64,000 bases of DNA. Source: Auanema rhodensis (Eukaryota > Nematoda > Chromadorea > Rhabditida > Rhabditidae). Shown here piece after piece: positions 12,301 through 24,397 of the stretch; positions within the stretch are counted from its first letter, which is position 1; every line of letters starts with the position of its first letter. The translations under genes were made by a program, and so were the position numbers. The notes below the pieces were generated by a model. That model worked only from the letters and a program-made list of their open reading frames with translations. It made no database searches and was not told where the DNA came from. The DNA lies in NCBI GenBank assembly GCA_964057225.1, contig OZ059900.1, positions 19,793,638 through 19,857,637 of the forward strand, given 5' to 3'.

Positions 12301-15167
12301 TGAACAAAAATCGATTTAATCAATATTAGCCATAAGGGGCGTGCCCTCAGAATATGCTAATTTCCTTAATTTTCTAACCCCTGTTTTTTTGTCGTGAAAG
12401 TGGAACTAGACGTTGTACGAACAATTTTGAGCTAGGTTTCATTGACATTGCATGAGTTTGAACACATGAAATCGTAAGTCAAAACCTTGTTTACAGCGAA
12501 ATTTCCAAAAACTGGTTTTCCAGCATAATAAAATATTTCTCATGGGAAATACTGTGTTTTTGTATTTTTCTAGTGTTCAGCATGTAAAATGCTTCATTTT
12601 AGTATGTAACACGCTGAAATTCGTTGCATTTGACGACTCATATGAACAAAAATCGATTTAATCAATATTAGCCATAAGGGGCGTGCCCTCAGAATATGCT
12701 AATTTCCTTAGTTTTCTAACCCCTGTTTTTTTTGTCGTGAAAGTGGAACTAGACGTTGTACGAACAATTTTGAGCTAGGTTTCATTGACATTGCATGAGT
12801 TTGAACACATGAAATCGTAAGTCAAAACCTTGTTTACAGCGAAATTTCCAAAAACTGGTTTTCCAGCATAATAAAATATTTCTCATGGGAAATACTGTGT
12901 TTTTGTATTTTTCTAGTGTTCAGCATGTAAAATGCTTCATTTTAGTATGTAACACGCTGAAATTCGTTGCATTTGACGACTCATATGAACAAAAATCGAT
13001 TTAATCAATATTAGCCATAAGGGGCGTGCCCTCAGAATATGCTAATTTCCTTAGTTTTCTAACCCCTGTTTTTTTGTCGTGAAAGTGGAACTAGACGTTG
13101 TACGAACAATTTTGAGCTAGGTTTCATTGACATTGCATGAGTTTGAACACATGAAATCGTAAGTCAAAACCTTGTTTACAGCGAAATTTCCAAAAACTGG
13201 TTTTCCAGCATAATAAAATATTTCTCATGGGAAATACTGTGTTTTTGTATTTTTCTAGTGTTCAGCATGTAAAATGCTTCCTTTTAGTATGTAACACGCT
13301 GAAATTCGTTGCATTTGACGACTCATATGAACAAAAATCGATTTAATCAATATTAGCCATAAGGGGCGTGCCCTCAGAATATGCTAATTTCCTTAGTTTT
13401 CTAACCCCTGTTTTTTTGTCGTGAAAGTGGAACTAGACGTTGTACGAACAATTTTGAGCTAGGTTTCATTGACATTGCATGAGTTTGAACACATGACATC
13501 GTAAGTCAAAACCTTGTTTACAGCGAAATTACCAAAAACTGGTTTTCCAGCATAATAAAATATTTCTCATGGGAAATACTGTGTTTTTGTATTTTTCTAG
13601 TGTTCAGCATGTAAAATGCTTCATTTTAGTATGTAACACGCTGAAATTCGTTGCATTTGACGACTCATATGAACAAAAATCGATTTAATCAATATTAGCC
13701 ATAAGGGGCGTGCCCTCAGAATATGCTAATTTCCTTAATTTTCTAACCCCTGTTTTTTTGTCGTGAAAGTGGAACTAGACGTTGTACGAACAATTTTGAG
13801 CTAGGTTTCATTGACATTGCATGAGTTTGAACACATGAAATCGTAGGTCAAAACCTTGTTTACAGCGAAATTTCCAAAAACTGGTTTTCCAGCATAATAA
13901 AATATTTCTCATGGGAAATACTGTGTTTTTGTATTTTTCTAGTGTTCAGCATGTAAAATGCTTCATTTTAGTATGTAACACGCTGAAATTCGTTGCATTT
14001 GACGAATCATATGAACAAAAATCGATTTAATCAATATTAGCCATAAGGGGCGTGCCCTCAGAATATGCTAATTTCCTTAATTTTCTAACCCCTGTTTTTT
14101 GGTCGTGAAAGTGGAACTAGACGTTGTACGAACAATTTTGAGCTAGGTTTCATTGACATTGCATGAGTTTGAACACATGAAATCGTAAGTCAAAACCTTG
14201 TTTACAGCGAAATTTCCAAAAACTGGTTTTCCAGCATAATAAAATATTTCTCATGGGAAATACTGTGTTTTTGTATTTTTCTAGTGTTCAGCATGTAAAA
14301 TGCTTCATTTTAGTATGTAACACGCTGAAATTCGTTGCATTTGACGACTCATATGAACAAAAATCGATTTAATCAATATTAGCCATAAGGGGCGTGCCCT
14401 CAGAATATGCTAATTTCCTTAGTTTTCTAACCCCTGTTTTTTTGTCGTGAAAGTGGAACTAGACGTTGTACGAACAATTTTGAGCTAGGTTTCATTGACA
14501 TTGCATGAGTTTGAACACATGAAATCGTAAGTCAAAACCTTGTTTACAGCGAAATTTCCAAAAACTGGTTTTCCAGCATAATAAAATATTTCTCATGGGA
14601 AATACTGTGTTTTTGTATTTTTCTAGTGTTCAGCATGTAAAATGCTTTATTTTAGTATGTAACACGCTGAAATTCGTTGCATTTGACGACTCATATGAAC
14701 AAAAATCGATTTAATCAATATTAGCCATAAGGGGCGTGCCCTCAGAATATGCTAATTTCCTTAGTTTTCTAACCCCTGTTTTTTTGTCGTGAAAGTGGAA
14801 CTAGACGTTGTACGAACAATTTTGAGCTAGGTTTCATTGACATTGCATGAGTTTGAACACATGAAATCGTAAGTCAAAACCTTGTTTACAGCGAAATTTC
14901 CAAAAACTGGTTTTCCAGCATAATAAAATATTTCTCATGGGAAATACTGTGTTTTTGTATTTTTCTAGTGTTCAGCATGTAAAATGCTTCCTTTTAGTAT
15001 GTAACACGCTGAAATTCGTTGCATTTGACGACTCATATGAACAAAAATCGATTTAATCAATATTAGCCATAAGGGGCGTGCCCTCAGAATATGCTAATTT
15101 CCTTAGTTTTCTAACCCCTGTTTTTTTGTCGTGAAAGTGGAACTAGACGTTGTACGAACAATTTTGA
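9353..15167 (+). repeat. Satellite domain B, 17 monomers, 5-monomer HOR
   Basis: A private pair, CATGACATC with AATTACC, occurs in monomers starting at 10037, 11747 and 13458, spaced 1710 and 1711 bp (5 x 342, plus one inserted T near 12725). Each is followed by a monomer with CGTAGGTC plus GACGAATCA. In the first and third units it is preceded by a CTTCCTTTT monomer. The middle unit has GAAAGTCG/GACGAATCA monomers instead. CCTTAGTTTT monomers fill the other positions. One T-to-G change at 14101 is unique. Confidence 0.85.
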
Positions 15168-15321
15168 GCTAGGTTTCATTGACATTGCATGAGTTTGAAC
15201 ACATGAAATCGTAAGTCAAAACCTTGTTTACAGCGAAATTTCCAAAAACTGGTTTTCCAGCATAATAAAATATTTCTCATGGGAAATACTGTGTTTTTGT
15301 ATTTTTCTAGTGTTCAGCATG

Positions 15322-15338
15322 TAAAATGCTTCATTTTA
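15322..15338. other. 7-bp perfect hairpin in the monomer
   Basis: TAAAATG, the loop CTT, then CATTTTA form a perfect 7-bp stem with a 3-base loop at monomer positions 155-171. The element is present in nearly every monomer. Exceptions are subtypes with one base changed in an arm or next to the loop: CATTTC in two copies of domain A, CCTTTT in the 'cttcc' subtype, CATTTAA at 48.8-50.2 kb, and the deletion copy near 30376. It is a structural feature of the repeat. A protein-binding role is not shown. Confidence 0.75.
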
Positions 15339-15355
15339 GTATGTAACACGCTGAA

Positions 15356-15372
15356 ATTCGTTGCATTTGACG
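15356..15372 (+). other. CENP-B-box-like half element
   Basis: Monomer positions 189-205 read ATTCGTTGCATTTGACG. Aligned with the 17-bp mammalian CENP-B box, 9 of 17 bases agree. These include the whole TTCGTTG block and the A at position 10, but the essential CGGG half is absent (TGAC here). In the 'gaaagtcg' subtype the TTCG itself becomes GTCG. This is a weak resemblance that could be chance. Confidence 0.2.
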
Positions 15373-15386
15373 ACTCATATGAACAA

Positions 15387-15396
15387 AAATCGATTT
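15387..15396. other. AAATCGATTT palindrome with ClaI site
   Basis: This is a perfect 10-bp palindrome at monomer positions 220-229, present in practically all copies. It contains ATCGAT, so ClaI digestion should give a 342-bp ladder unless the CpG is methylated. Base 229 is also the first base of the TAA that closes the short frame in each monomer. Confidence 0.8.
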
Positions 15397-15415
15397 AATC
15401 AATATTAGCCATAAG

Positions 15416-15425
15416 GGGCGTGCCC
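15416..15425. other. GC-rich dyad GGGC-GT-GCCC
   Basis: This is the most GC-rich stretch of an otherwise AT-rich monomer, at positions 249-258, with 4-bp arms around GT. It varies little: an AAAGGG form upstream (2640, 4008, 25670, 26012, 33190, 34900), one AAGAGG form near 8456, and one copy with the dyad broken at 47560. The reverse strand reads CACGCCCC, which resembles a KLF/Sp-type GC box. That is a motif resemblance only, with no evidence of binding. Confidence 0.55.
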
Positions 15426-16877
15426 TCAGAATATGCTAATTTCCTTAATTTTCTAACCCCTGTTTTTTTGTCGTGAAAGTGGAACTAGACGTTGTACGAA
15501 CAATTTTGAGCTATGTTTCATTGACATTGCATGAGTTTGAACACATGAAATCGTAAGTCAAAACCTTGTTTACAGCGAAATTTCCAAAAACTGGTTTTCC
15601 AGCATAATAAAATATTTCTCATGGGAAATACTGTGTTTTTGTATTTTTCTAGTGTTCAGCATGTAAAATGCTTCATTTTAGTATGTAACACGCTGAAATT
15701 CGTTGCATTTGACGACTCATATGAACAAAAATCGATTTAATCAATATTAGCCATAAGGGGCGTGCCCTCAGAATATGCTAATTTCCTTAATTTTCTAACC
15801 CCTGTTTTTTTGTCGTGAAAGTGGAACTAGACGTTGTACGAACAATTTTGAGCTAGGTTTCATTGACATTGCATGAGTTTGAACACATGAAATCGTAAGT
15901 CAAAACCTTGTTTACAGCGAAATTTCCAAAAACTGGTTTTCCAGCATAATAAAATATTTCTCATGGGAAATACTGTGTTTTTGTATTTTTCTAGTGTTCA
16001 GCATGTAAAATGCTTCATTTTAGTATGTAACACGCTGAAATTCGTTGCATTTGACGACTCTGATGAACAAAAATCGATTTAATCAATATTAGCCATAAGG
16101 GGCGTGCCCTCAGAATATGCTAATTTCCTTAGTTTTCTAACCCCTGTTTTTTTGTCGTGAAAGTGGAACTAGACGTTGTACGAACAATTTTGAGCTAGGT
16201 TTCATTGACATTGCATGAGTTTGAACACATGAAATCGTAAGTCAAAACCTTGTTTACAGCGAAATTTCCAAAAACTGGTTTTCCAGCATAATAAAATATT
16301 TCTCATGGGAAATACTGTGTTTTTGTATTTTTATAGTGTTCAGCATGTAAAATGCTTCATTTTAGTATGTAACACGCTGAAATTCGTTGCATTTGACGAC
16401 TCATATGAACAAAAATCGATTTAATCAATATTAGCCATAAGGGGCGTGCCCTCAGAATATGCTAATTTCCTTAATTTTCTAACCCTTGTTTTTTTGTCGT
16501 GAAAGTGGAACTAGACGTTGTACGAACAATTTTGAGCTAGGTTTCATTGACATTGCATGAGTTTGAACACATGAAATCGTAAGTCAAAACCTTGTTTACA
16601 GCGAAATTTCCAAAAACTGGTTTTCCAGCATAATAAAATATTTCTCATGGGAAATACTGTGTTTTTGTATTTTTCTAGTGTTCAGCATGTAAAATGCTTC
16701 ATTTTAGTATGTAACACGCTGAAATTCGTTGCATTTGACGACTCATATGAACAAAAATCGATTTAATCAATATTAGCCATAAGGGGCGTGCCCTCAGAAT
16801 ATGCTAATTTCCTTAATTTTCTAACCCCTGTTTTTTTGTCGTGAAAGTGGAACTAGACGTTGTACGAACAATTTTGA

Positions 16878-17216
16878 GCTAGGTTTCATTGACATTGCAT
16901 GAGTTTGAACACATGAAATCGTAAGTCAAAACCTTGTTTACAGCGAAATTTCCAAAACTGGTTTTCCAGCATAATAAAATATTTCTCATGGGAAATACTG
17001 TGTTTTTGTATTTTCTAGTGTTCAGCATGTAAAATGCTTCATTTTAGTATGTAACACGCTGAAATTCGTTGCATTTGACGACTCATATGAACAAAAATCG
17101 ATTTAATCAATATTAGCCATAAGGGGCGTGCCCTCAGAATATGCTAATTTCCTTAGTTTTCTAACCCTTGTTTTTTGTCGTGAAAGTGGAACTAGACGTT
17201 GTACGAACAATTTTGA
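16878..17216 (+). repeat. 339-bp monomer with three 1-bp deletions
   Basis: This monomer lacks one A in the CCAAAAACTG run (about 16954-16958), one T before CTAG (about 17012-17015) and one T in the poly-T before GTCG (about 17171-17176). All three are in homopolymers. Three of the ten indels after the gap fall in this one unit, which may reflect locally poor consensus rather than biology. Confidence 0.8.
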
Positions 17217-20200
17217 GCTAGGTTTCATTGACATTGCATGAGTTTGAACACATGAAATCGTAAGTCAAAACCTTGTTTACAGCGAAATTTCCAAAAACTG
17301 GTTTTCCAGCATAATAAAATATTTCTCATGGGAAATACTGTGTTTTTGTATTTTTCTAGTGTTCAGCATGTAAAATGCTTCCTTTTAGTATGTAACACGC
17401 TGAAATTCGTTGCATTTGACGACTCATATGAACAAAAATCGATTTAATCAATATTAGCCATAAGGGGCGTGCCCTCAGAATATGCTAATTTCCTTAGTTT
17501 TCTAACCCCTGTTTTTTTGTCGTGAAAGTGGAACTAGACGTTGTACGAACAATTTTGAGCTAGGTTTCATTGACATTGCATGAGTTTGAACACATGAAAT
17601 CGTAAGTCAAAACCTTGTTTACAGCGAAATTTCCAAAAACTGGTTTTCCAGCATAATAAAATATTTCTCATGGGAAATACTGTGTTTTTGTATTTTTCTA
17701 GTGTTCAGCATGTAAAATGCTTCATTTTAGTATGTAACACGCTGAAATTCGTTGCATTTGACGACTCATATGAACAAAAATCGATTTAATCAATATTAGC
17801 CATAAGGGGCGTGCCCTCAGAATATGCTAATTTCCTTAGTTTTCTAACCCCTGTTTTTTTGTCGTGAAAGTGGAACTAGACGTTGTACGAACAATTTTGA
17901 GCTAGGTTTCATTGACATTGCATGAGTTTGAACACATGAAATCGTAAGTCAAAACCTTGTTTACAGCGAAATTTCCAAAAACTGGTTTTCCAGCATAATA
18001 AAATATTTCTCATGGGAAATACTGTGTTTTTGTATTTTTCTAGTGTTCAGCATGTAAAATGCTTCCTTTTAGTATGTAACACGCTGAAATTCGTTGCATT
18101 TGACGACTCATATGAACAAAAATCGATTTAATCAATATTAGCCATAAGGGGCGTGCCCTCAGAATATGCTAATTTCCTTAGTTTTCTAACCCCTGTTTTT
18201 TTGTCGTGAAAGTGGAACTAGACGTTGTACGAACAATTTTGAGCTAGGTTTCATTGACATTGCATGAGTTTGAACACATGAAATCGTAAGTCAAAACCTT
18301 GTTTACAGCGAAATTTCCAAAAACTGGTTTTCCAGCATAATAAAATATTTCTCATGGGAAATACTGTGTTTTTGTATTTTTCTAGTGTTCAGCATGTAAA
18401 ATGCTTCATTTTAGTATGTAACACGCTGAAATTCGTTGCATTTGACGACTCATATGAACAAAAATCGATTTAATCAATATTAGCCATAAGGGGCGTGCCC
18501 TCAGAATATGCTAATTTCCTTAATTTTCTAACCCCTGTTTTTTTGTCGTGAAAGTGGAACTAGACGTTGTACGAACAATTTTGAGCTATGTTTCATTGAC
18601 ATTGCATGAGTTTGAACACATGAAATCGTAAGTCAAAACCTTGTTTACAGCGAAATTTCCAAAAACTGGTTTTCCAGCATAATAAAATATTTCTCATGGG
18701 AAATACTGTGTTTTTGTATTTTTCTAGTGTTCAGCATGTAAAATGCTTCATTTTAGTATGTAACACGCTGAAATTCGTTGCATTTGACGACTCATATGAA
18801 CAAAAATCGATTTAATCAATATTAGCCATAAGGGGCGTGCCCTCAGAATATGCTAATTTCCTTAATTTTCTAACCCCTGTTTTTTTGTCGTGAAAGTGGA
18901 ACTAGACGTTGTACGAACAATTTTGAGCTAGGTTTCATTGACATTGCATGAGTTTGAACACATGAAATCGTAAGTCAAAACCTTGTTTACAGCGAAATTT
19001 CCAAAAACTGGTTTTCCAGCATAATAAAATATTTCTCATGGGAAATACTGTGTTTTTGTATTTTTCTAGTGTTCAGCATGTAAAATGCTTCATTTTAGTA
19101 TGTAACACGCTGAAATTCGTTGCATTTGACGACTCTGATGAACAAAAATCGATTTAATCAATATTAGCCATAAGGGGCGTGCCCTCAGAATATGCTAATT
19201 TCCTTAGTTTTCTAACCCCTGTTTTTTTGTCGTGAAAGTGGAACTAGACGTTGTACGAACAATTTTGAGCTAGGTTTCATTGACATTGCATGAGTTTGAA
19301 CACATGAAATCGTAAGTCAAAACCTTGTTTACAGCGAAATTTCCAAAAACTGGTTTTCCAGCATAATAAAATATTTCTCATGGGAAATACTGTGTTTTTG
19401 TATTTTTATAGTGTTCAGCATGTAAAATGCTTCATTTTAGTATGTAACACGCTGAAATTCGTTGCATTTGACGACTCATATGAACAAAAATCGATTTAAT
19501 CAATATTAGCCATAAGGGGCGTGCCCTCAGAATATGCTAATTTCCTTAATTTTCTAACCCTTGTTTTTTTGTCGTGAAAGTGGAACTAGACGTTGTACGA
19601 ACAATTTTGAGCTAGGTTTCATTGACATTGCATGAGTTTGAACACATGAAATCGTAAGTCAAAACCTTGTTTACAGCGAAATTTCCAAAAACTGGTTTTC
19701 CAGCATAATAAAATATTTCTCATGGGAAATACTGTGTTTTTGTATTTTTCTAGTGTTCAGCATGTAAAATGCTTCATTTTAGTATGTAACACGCTGAAAT
19801 TCGTTGCATTTGACGACTCATATGAACAAAAATCGATTTAATCAATATTAGCCATAAGGGGCGTGCCCTCAGAATATGCTAATTTCCTTAATTTTCTAAC
19901 CCCTGTTTTTTTGTCGTGAAAGTGGAACTAGACGTTGTACGAACAATTTTGAGCTAGGTTTCATTGACATTGCATGAGTTTGAACACATGAAATCGTAAG
20001 TCAAAACCTTGTTTACAGCGAAATTTCCAAAAACTGGTTTTCCAGCATAATAAAATATTTCTCATGGGAAATACTGTGTTTTTGTATTTTTCTAGTGTTC
20101 AGCATGTAAAATGCTTCATTTTAGTATGTAACACGCTGAAATTCGTTGCATTTGACGACTCATATGAACAAAAATCGATTTAATCAATATTAGCCATAAG

Positions 20201-23200
20201 GGGCGTGCCCTCAGAATATGCTAATTTCCTTAGTTTTCTAACCCTTGTTTTTTTGTCGTGAAAGTGGAACTAGACGTTGTACGAACAATTTTGAGCTAGG
20301 TTTCATTGACATTGCATGAGTTTGAACACATGAAATCGTAAGTCAAAACCTTGTTTACAGCGAAATTTCCAAAAACTGGTTTTCCAGCATAATAAAATAT
20401 TTCTCATGGGAAATACTGTGTTTTTGTATTTTTCTAGTGTTCAGCATGTAAAATGCTTCCTTTTAGTATGTAACACGCTGAAATTCGTTGCATTTGACGA
20501 CTCATATGAACAAAAATCGATTTAATCAATATTAGCCATAAGGGGCGTGCCCTCAGAATATGCTAATTTCCTTAGTTTTCTAACCCCTGTTTTTTTGTCG
20601 TGAAAGTGGAACTAGACGTTGTACGAACAATTTTGAGCTAGGTTTCATTGACATTGCATGAGTTTGAACACATGAAATCGTAAGTCAAAACCTTGTTTAC
20701 AGCGAAATTTCCAAAAACTGGTTTTCCAGCATAATAAAATATTTCTCATGGGAAATACTGTGTTTTTGTATTTTTCTAGTGTTCAGCATGTAAAATGCTT
20801 CATTTTAGTATGTAACACGCTGAAATTCGTTGCATTTGACGACTCATATGAACAAAAATCGATTTAATCAATATTAGCCATAAGGGGCGTGCCCTCAGAA
20901 TATGCTAATTTCCTTAATTTTCTAACCCCTGTTTTTTTGTCGTGAAAGTGGAACTAGACGTTGTACGAACAATTTTGAGCTATGTTTCATTGACATTGCA
21001 TGAGTTTGAACACATGAAATCGTAAGTCAAAACCTTGTTTACAGCGAAATTTCCAAAAACTGGTTTTCCAGCATAATAAAATATTTCTCATGGGAAATAC
21101 TGTGTTTTTGTATTTTTCTAGTGTTCAGCATGTAAAATGCTTCATTTTAGTATGTAACACGCTGAAATTCGTTGCATTTGACGACTCATATGAACAAAAA
21201 TCGATTTAATCAATATTAGCCATAAGGGGCGTGCCCTCAGAATATGCTAATTTCCTTAATTTTCTAACCCCTGTTTTTTTGTCGTGAAAGTGGAACTAGA
21301 CGTTGTACGAACAATTTTGAGCTAGGTTTCATTGACATTGCATGAGTTTGAACACATGAAATCGTAAGTCAAAACCTTGTTTACAGCGAAATTTCCAAAA
21401 ACTGGTTTTCCAGCATAATAAAATATTTCTCATGGGAAATACTGTGTTTTTGTATTTTTCTAGTGTTCAGCATGTAAAATGCTTCATTTTAGTATGTAAC
21501 ACGCTGAAATTCGTTGCATTTGACGACTCTGATGAACAAAAATCGATTTAATCAATATTAGCCATAAGGGGCGTGCCCTCAGAATATGCTAATTTCCTTA
21601 GTTTTCTAACCCCTGTTTTTTTGTCGTGAAAGTGGAACTAGACGTTGTACGAACAATTTTGAGCTAGGTTTCATTGACATTGCATGAGTTTGAACACATG
21701 AAATCGTAAGTCAAAACCTTGTTTACAGCGAAATTTCCAAAAACTGGTTTTCCAGCATAATAAAATATTTCTCATGGGAAATACTGTGTTTTTGTATTTT
21801 TATAGTGTTCAGCATGTAAAATGCTTCATTTTAGTATGTAACACGCTGAAATTCGTTGCATTTGACGACTCATATGAACAAAAATCGATTTAATCAATAT
21901 TAGCCATAAGGGGCGTGCCCTCAGAATATGCTAATTTCCTTAATTTTCTAACCCTTGTTTTTTTGTCGTGAAAGTGGAACTAGACGTTGTACGAACAATT
22001 TTGAGCTAGGTTTCATTGACATTGCATGAGTTTGAACACATGAAATCGTAAGTCAAAACCTTGTTTACAGCGAAATTTCCAAAAACTGGTTTTCCAGCAT
22101 AATAAAATATTTCTCATGGGAAATACTGTGTTTTTGTATTTTTCTAGTGTTCAGCATGTAAAATGCTTCATTTTAGTATGTAACACGCTGAAATTCGTTG
22201 CATTTGACGACTCATATGAACAAAAATCGATTTAATCAATATTAGCCATAAGGGGCGTGCCCTCAGAATATGCTAATTTCCTTAATTTTCTAACCCCTGT
22301 TTTTTTGTCGTGAAAGTGGAACTAGACGTTGTACGAACAATTTTGAGCTAGGTTTCATTGACATTGCATGAGTTTGAACACATGAAATCGTAAGTCAAAA
22401 CCTTGTTTACAGCGAAATTTCCAAAAACTGGTTTTCCAGCATAATAAAATATTTCTCATGGGAAATACTGTGTTTTTGTATTTTTCTAGTGTTCAGCATG
22501 TAAAATGCTTCATTTTAGTATGTAACACGCTGAAATTCGTTGCATTTGACGACTCATATGAACAAAAATCGATTTAATCAATATTAGCCATAAGGGGCGT
22601 GCCCTCAGAATATGCTAATTTCCTTAATTTTCTAACCCCTGTTTTTTTGTCGTGAAAGTGGAACTAGACGTTGTACGAACAATTTTGAGCTAGGTTTCAT
22701 TGACATTGCATGAGTTTGAACACATGAAATCGTAAGTCAAAACCTTGTTTACAGCGAAATTTCCAAAAACTGGTTTTCCAGCATAATAAAATATTTCTCA
22801 TGGGAAATACTGTGTTTTTGTATTTTTCTAGTGTTCAGCATGTAAAATGCTTCATTTTAGTATGTAACACGCTGAAATTCGTTGCATTTGACGACTCATA
22901 TGAACAAAAATCGATTTAATCAATATTAGCCATAAGGGGCGTGCCCTCAGAATATGCTAATTTCCTTAATTTTCTAACCCTGTTTTTTTGTCGTGAAAGT
23001 GGAACTAGACGTTGTACGAACAATTTTGAGCTAGGTTTCATTGACATTGCATGAGTTTGAACACATGAAATCGTAAGTCAAAACCTTGTTTACAGCGAAA
23101 TTTCCAAAAACTGGTTTTCCAGCATAATAAAATATTTCTCATGGGAAATACTGTGTTTTTGTATTTTTCTAGTGTTCAGCATGTAAAATGCTTCATTTTA

Positions 23201-24397
23201 GTATGTAACACGCTGAAATTCGTTGCATTTGACGACTCATATGAACAAAAATCGATTTAATCAATATTAGCCATAAGGGGCGTGCCCTCAGAATATGCTA
23301 ATTTCCTTAATTTTCTAACCCCTGTTTTTTTGTCGTGAAAGTGGAACTAGACGTTGTACGAACAATTTTGAGCTATGTTTCATTGACATTGCATGAGTTT
23401 GAACACATGAAATCGTAAGTCAAAACCTTGTTTACAGCGAAATTTCCAAAAACTGGTTTTCCAGCATAATAAAATATTTCTCATGGGAAATACTGTGTTT
23501 TTGTATTTTTCTAGTGTTCAGCATGTAAAATGCTTCATTTTAGTATGTAACACGCTGAAATTCGTTGCATTTGACGACTCATATGAACAAAAATCGATTT
23601 AATCAATATTAGCCATAAGGGGCGTGCCCTCAGAATATGCTAATTTCCTTAATTTTCTAACCCCTGTTTTTTTGTCGTGAAAGTGGAACTAGACGTTGTA
23701 CGAACAATTTTGAGCTAGGTTTCATTGACATTGCATGAGTTTGAACACATGAAATCGTAAGTCAAAACCTTGTTTACAGCGAAATTTCCAAAAACTGGTT
23801 TTCCAGCATAATAAAATATTTCTCATGGGAAATACTGTGTTTTTGTATTTTTCTAGTGTTCAGCATGTAAAATGCTTCATTTTAGTATGTAACACGCTGA
23901 AATTCGTTGCATTTGACGACTCTGATGAACAAAAATCGATTTAATCAATATTAGCCATAAGGGGCGTGCCCTCAGAATATGCTAATTTCCTTAGTTTTCT
24001 AACCCCTGTTTTTTTGTCGTGAAAGTGGAACTAGACGTTGTACGAACAATTTTGAGCTAGGTTTCATTGACATTGCATGAGTTTGAACACATGAAATCGT
24101 AAGTCAAAACCTTGTTTACAGCGAAATTTCCAAAAACTGGTTTTCCAGCATAATAAAATATTTCTCATGGGAAATACTGTGTTTTTGTATTTTTATAGTG
24201 TTCAGCATGTAAAATGCTTCATTTTAGTATGTAACACGCTGAAATTCGTTGCATTTGACGACTCATATGAACAAAAATCGATTTAATCAATATTAGCCAT
24301 AAGGGGCGTGCCCTCAGAATATGCTAATTTCCTTAATTTTCTAACCCCTGTTTTTTTGTCGTGAAAGTGGAACTAGACGTTGTACGAACAATTTTGA

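Larger units (their letters stand above)
15168..15509 (+). repeat. Representative satellite monomer (342 bp)
   Basis: This copy carries the majority base at the recurring variable sites seen after the gap. Landmarks in monomer coordinates (1 = first G of GCTAGG): an interrupted inverted repeat TTTCAT (7-12) / ATGAAA (36-41); a small CTGG-TTTT-CCAG hairpin (82-93); the palindrome AAATATTT (101-108); T-rich tracts at about 125-139; a 7-bp-stem hairpin (155-171); a TTCGTTG element (190-196); the palindrome TCATATGA (208-215); the ClaI-containing palindrome AAATCGATTT (220-229); a GC-rich dyad (249-258); and a run of seven T (about 295-301). A 39-codon frame opens at ATG 112 and closes at TAA 229-231 in almost every monomer. 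It is too short and unconserved in context to be called a gene. The start point of the unit is arbitrary. Confidence 0.95.
15168..24397 (+). repeat. Satellite domain C, 27 monomers, 7-monomer HOR
   Basis: A three-monomer signature marks each unit: GCTATG at the start of one monomer, GACTCTGATG in the next, and TTTTTATAG in the third. It begins at 15510, 18585, 20979 and 23372. The spacings are 3075, 2394 and 2393 bp, that is 9, 7 and 7 monomers. The first unit is longer by two monomers, apparently an extra copy of the CTTCC plus CCTTAG pair (about 17217-17900), and carries three 1-bp deletions. The third has one C deleted at about 22980. Confidence 0.88.

Noticed and set aside
15291-15309. 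T-rich tract as promoter or polyadenylation/terminator signal
   Set aside because: It is present in every monomer of AT-rich DNA with no associated gene. Nothing distinguishes it from base composition.
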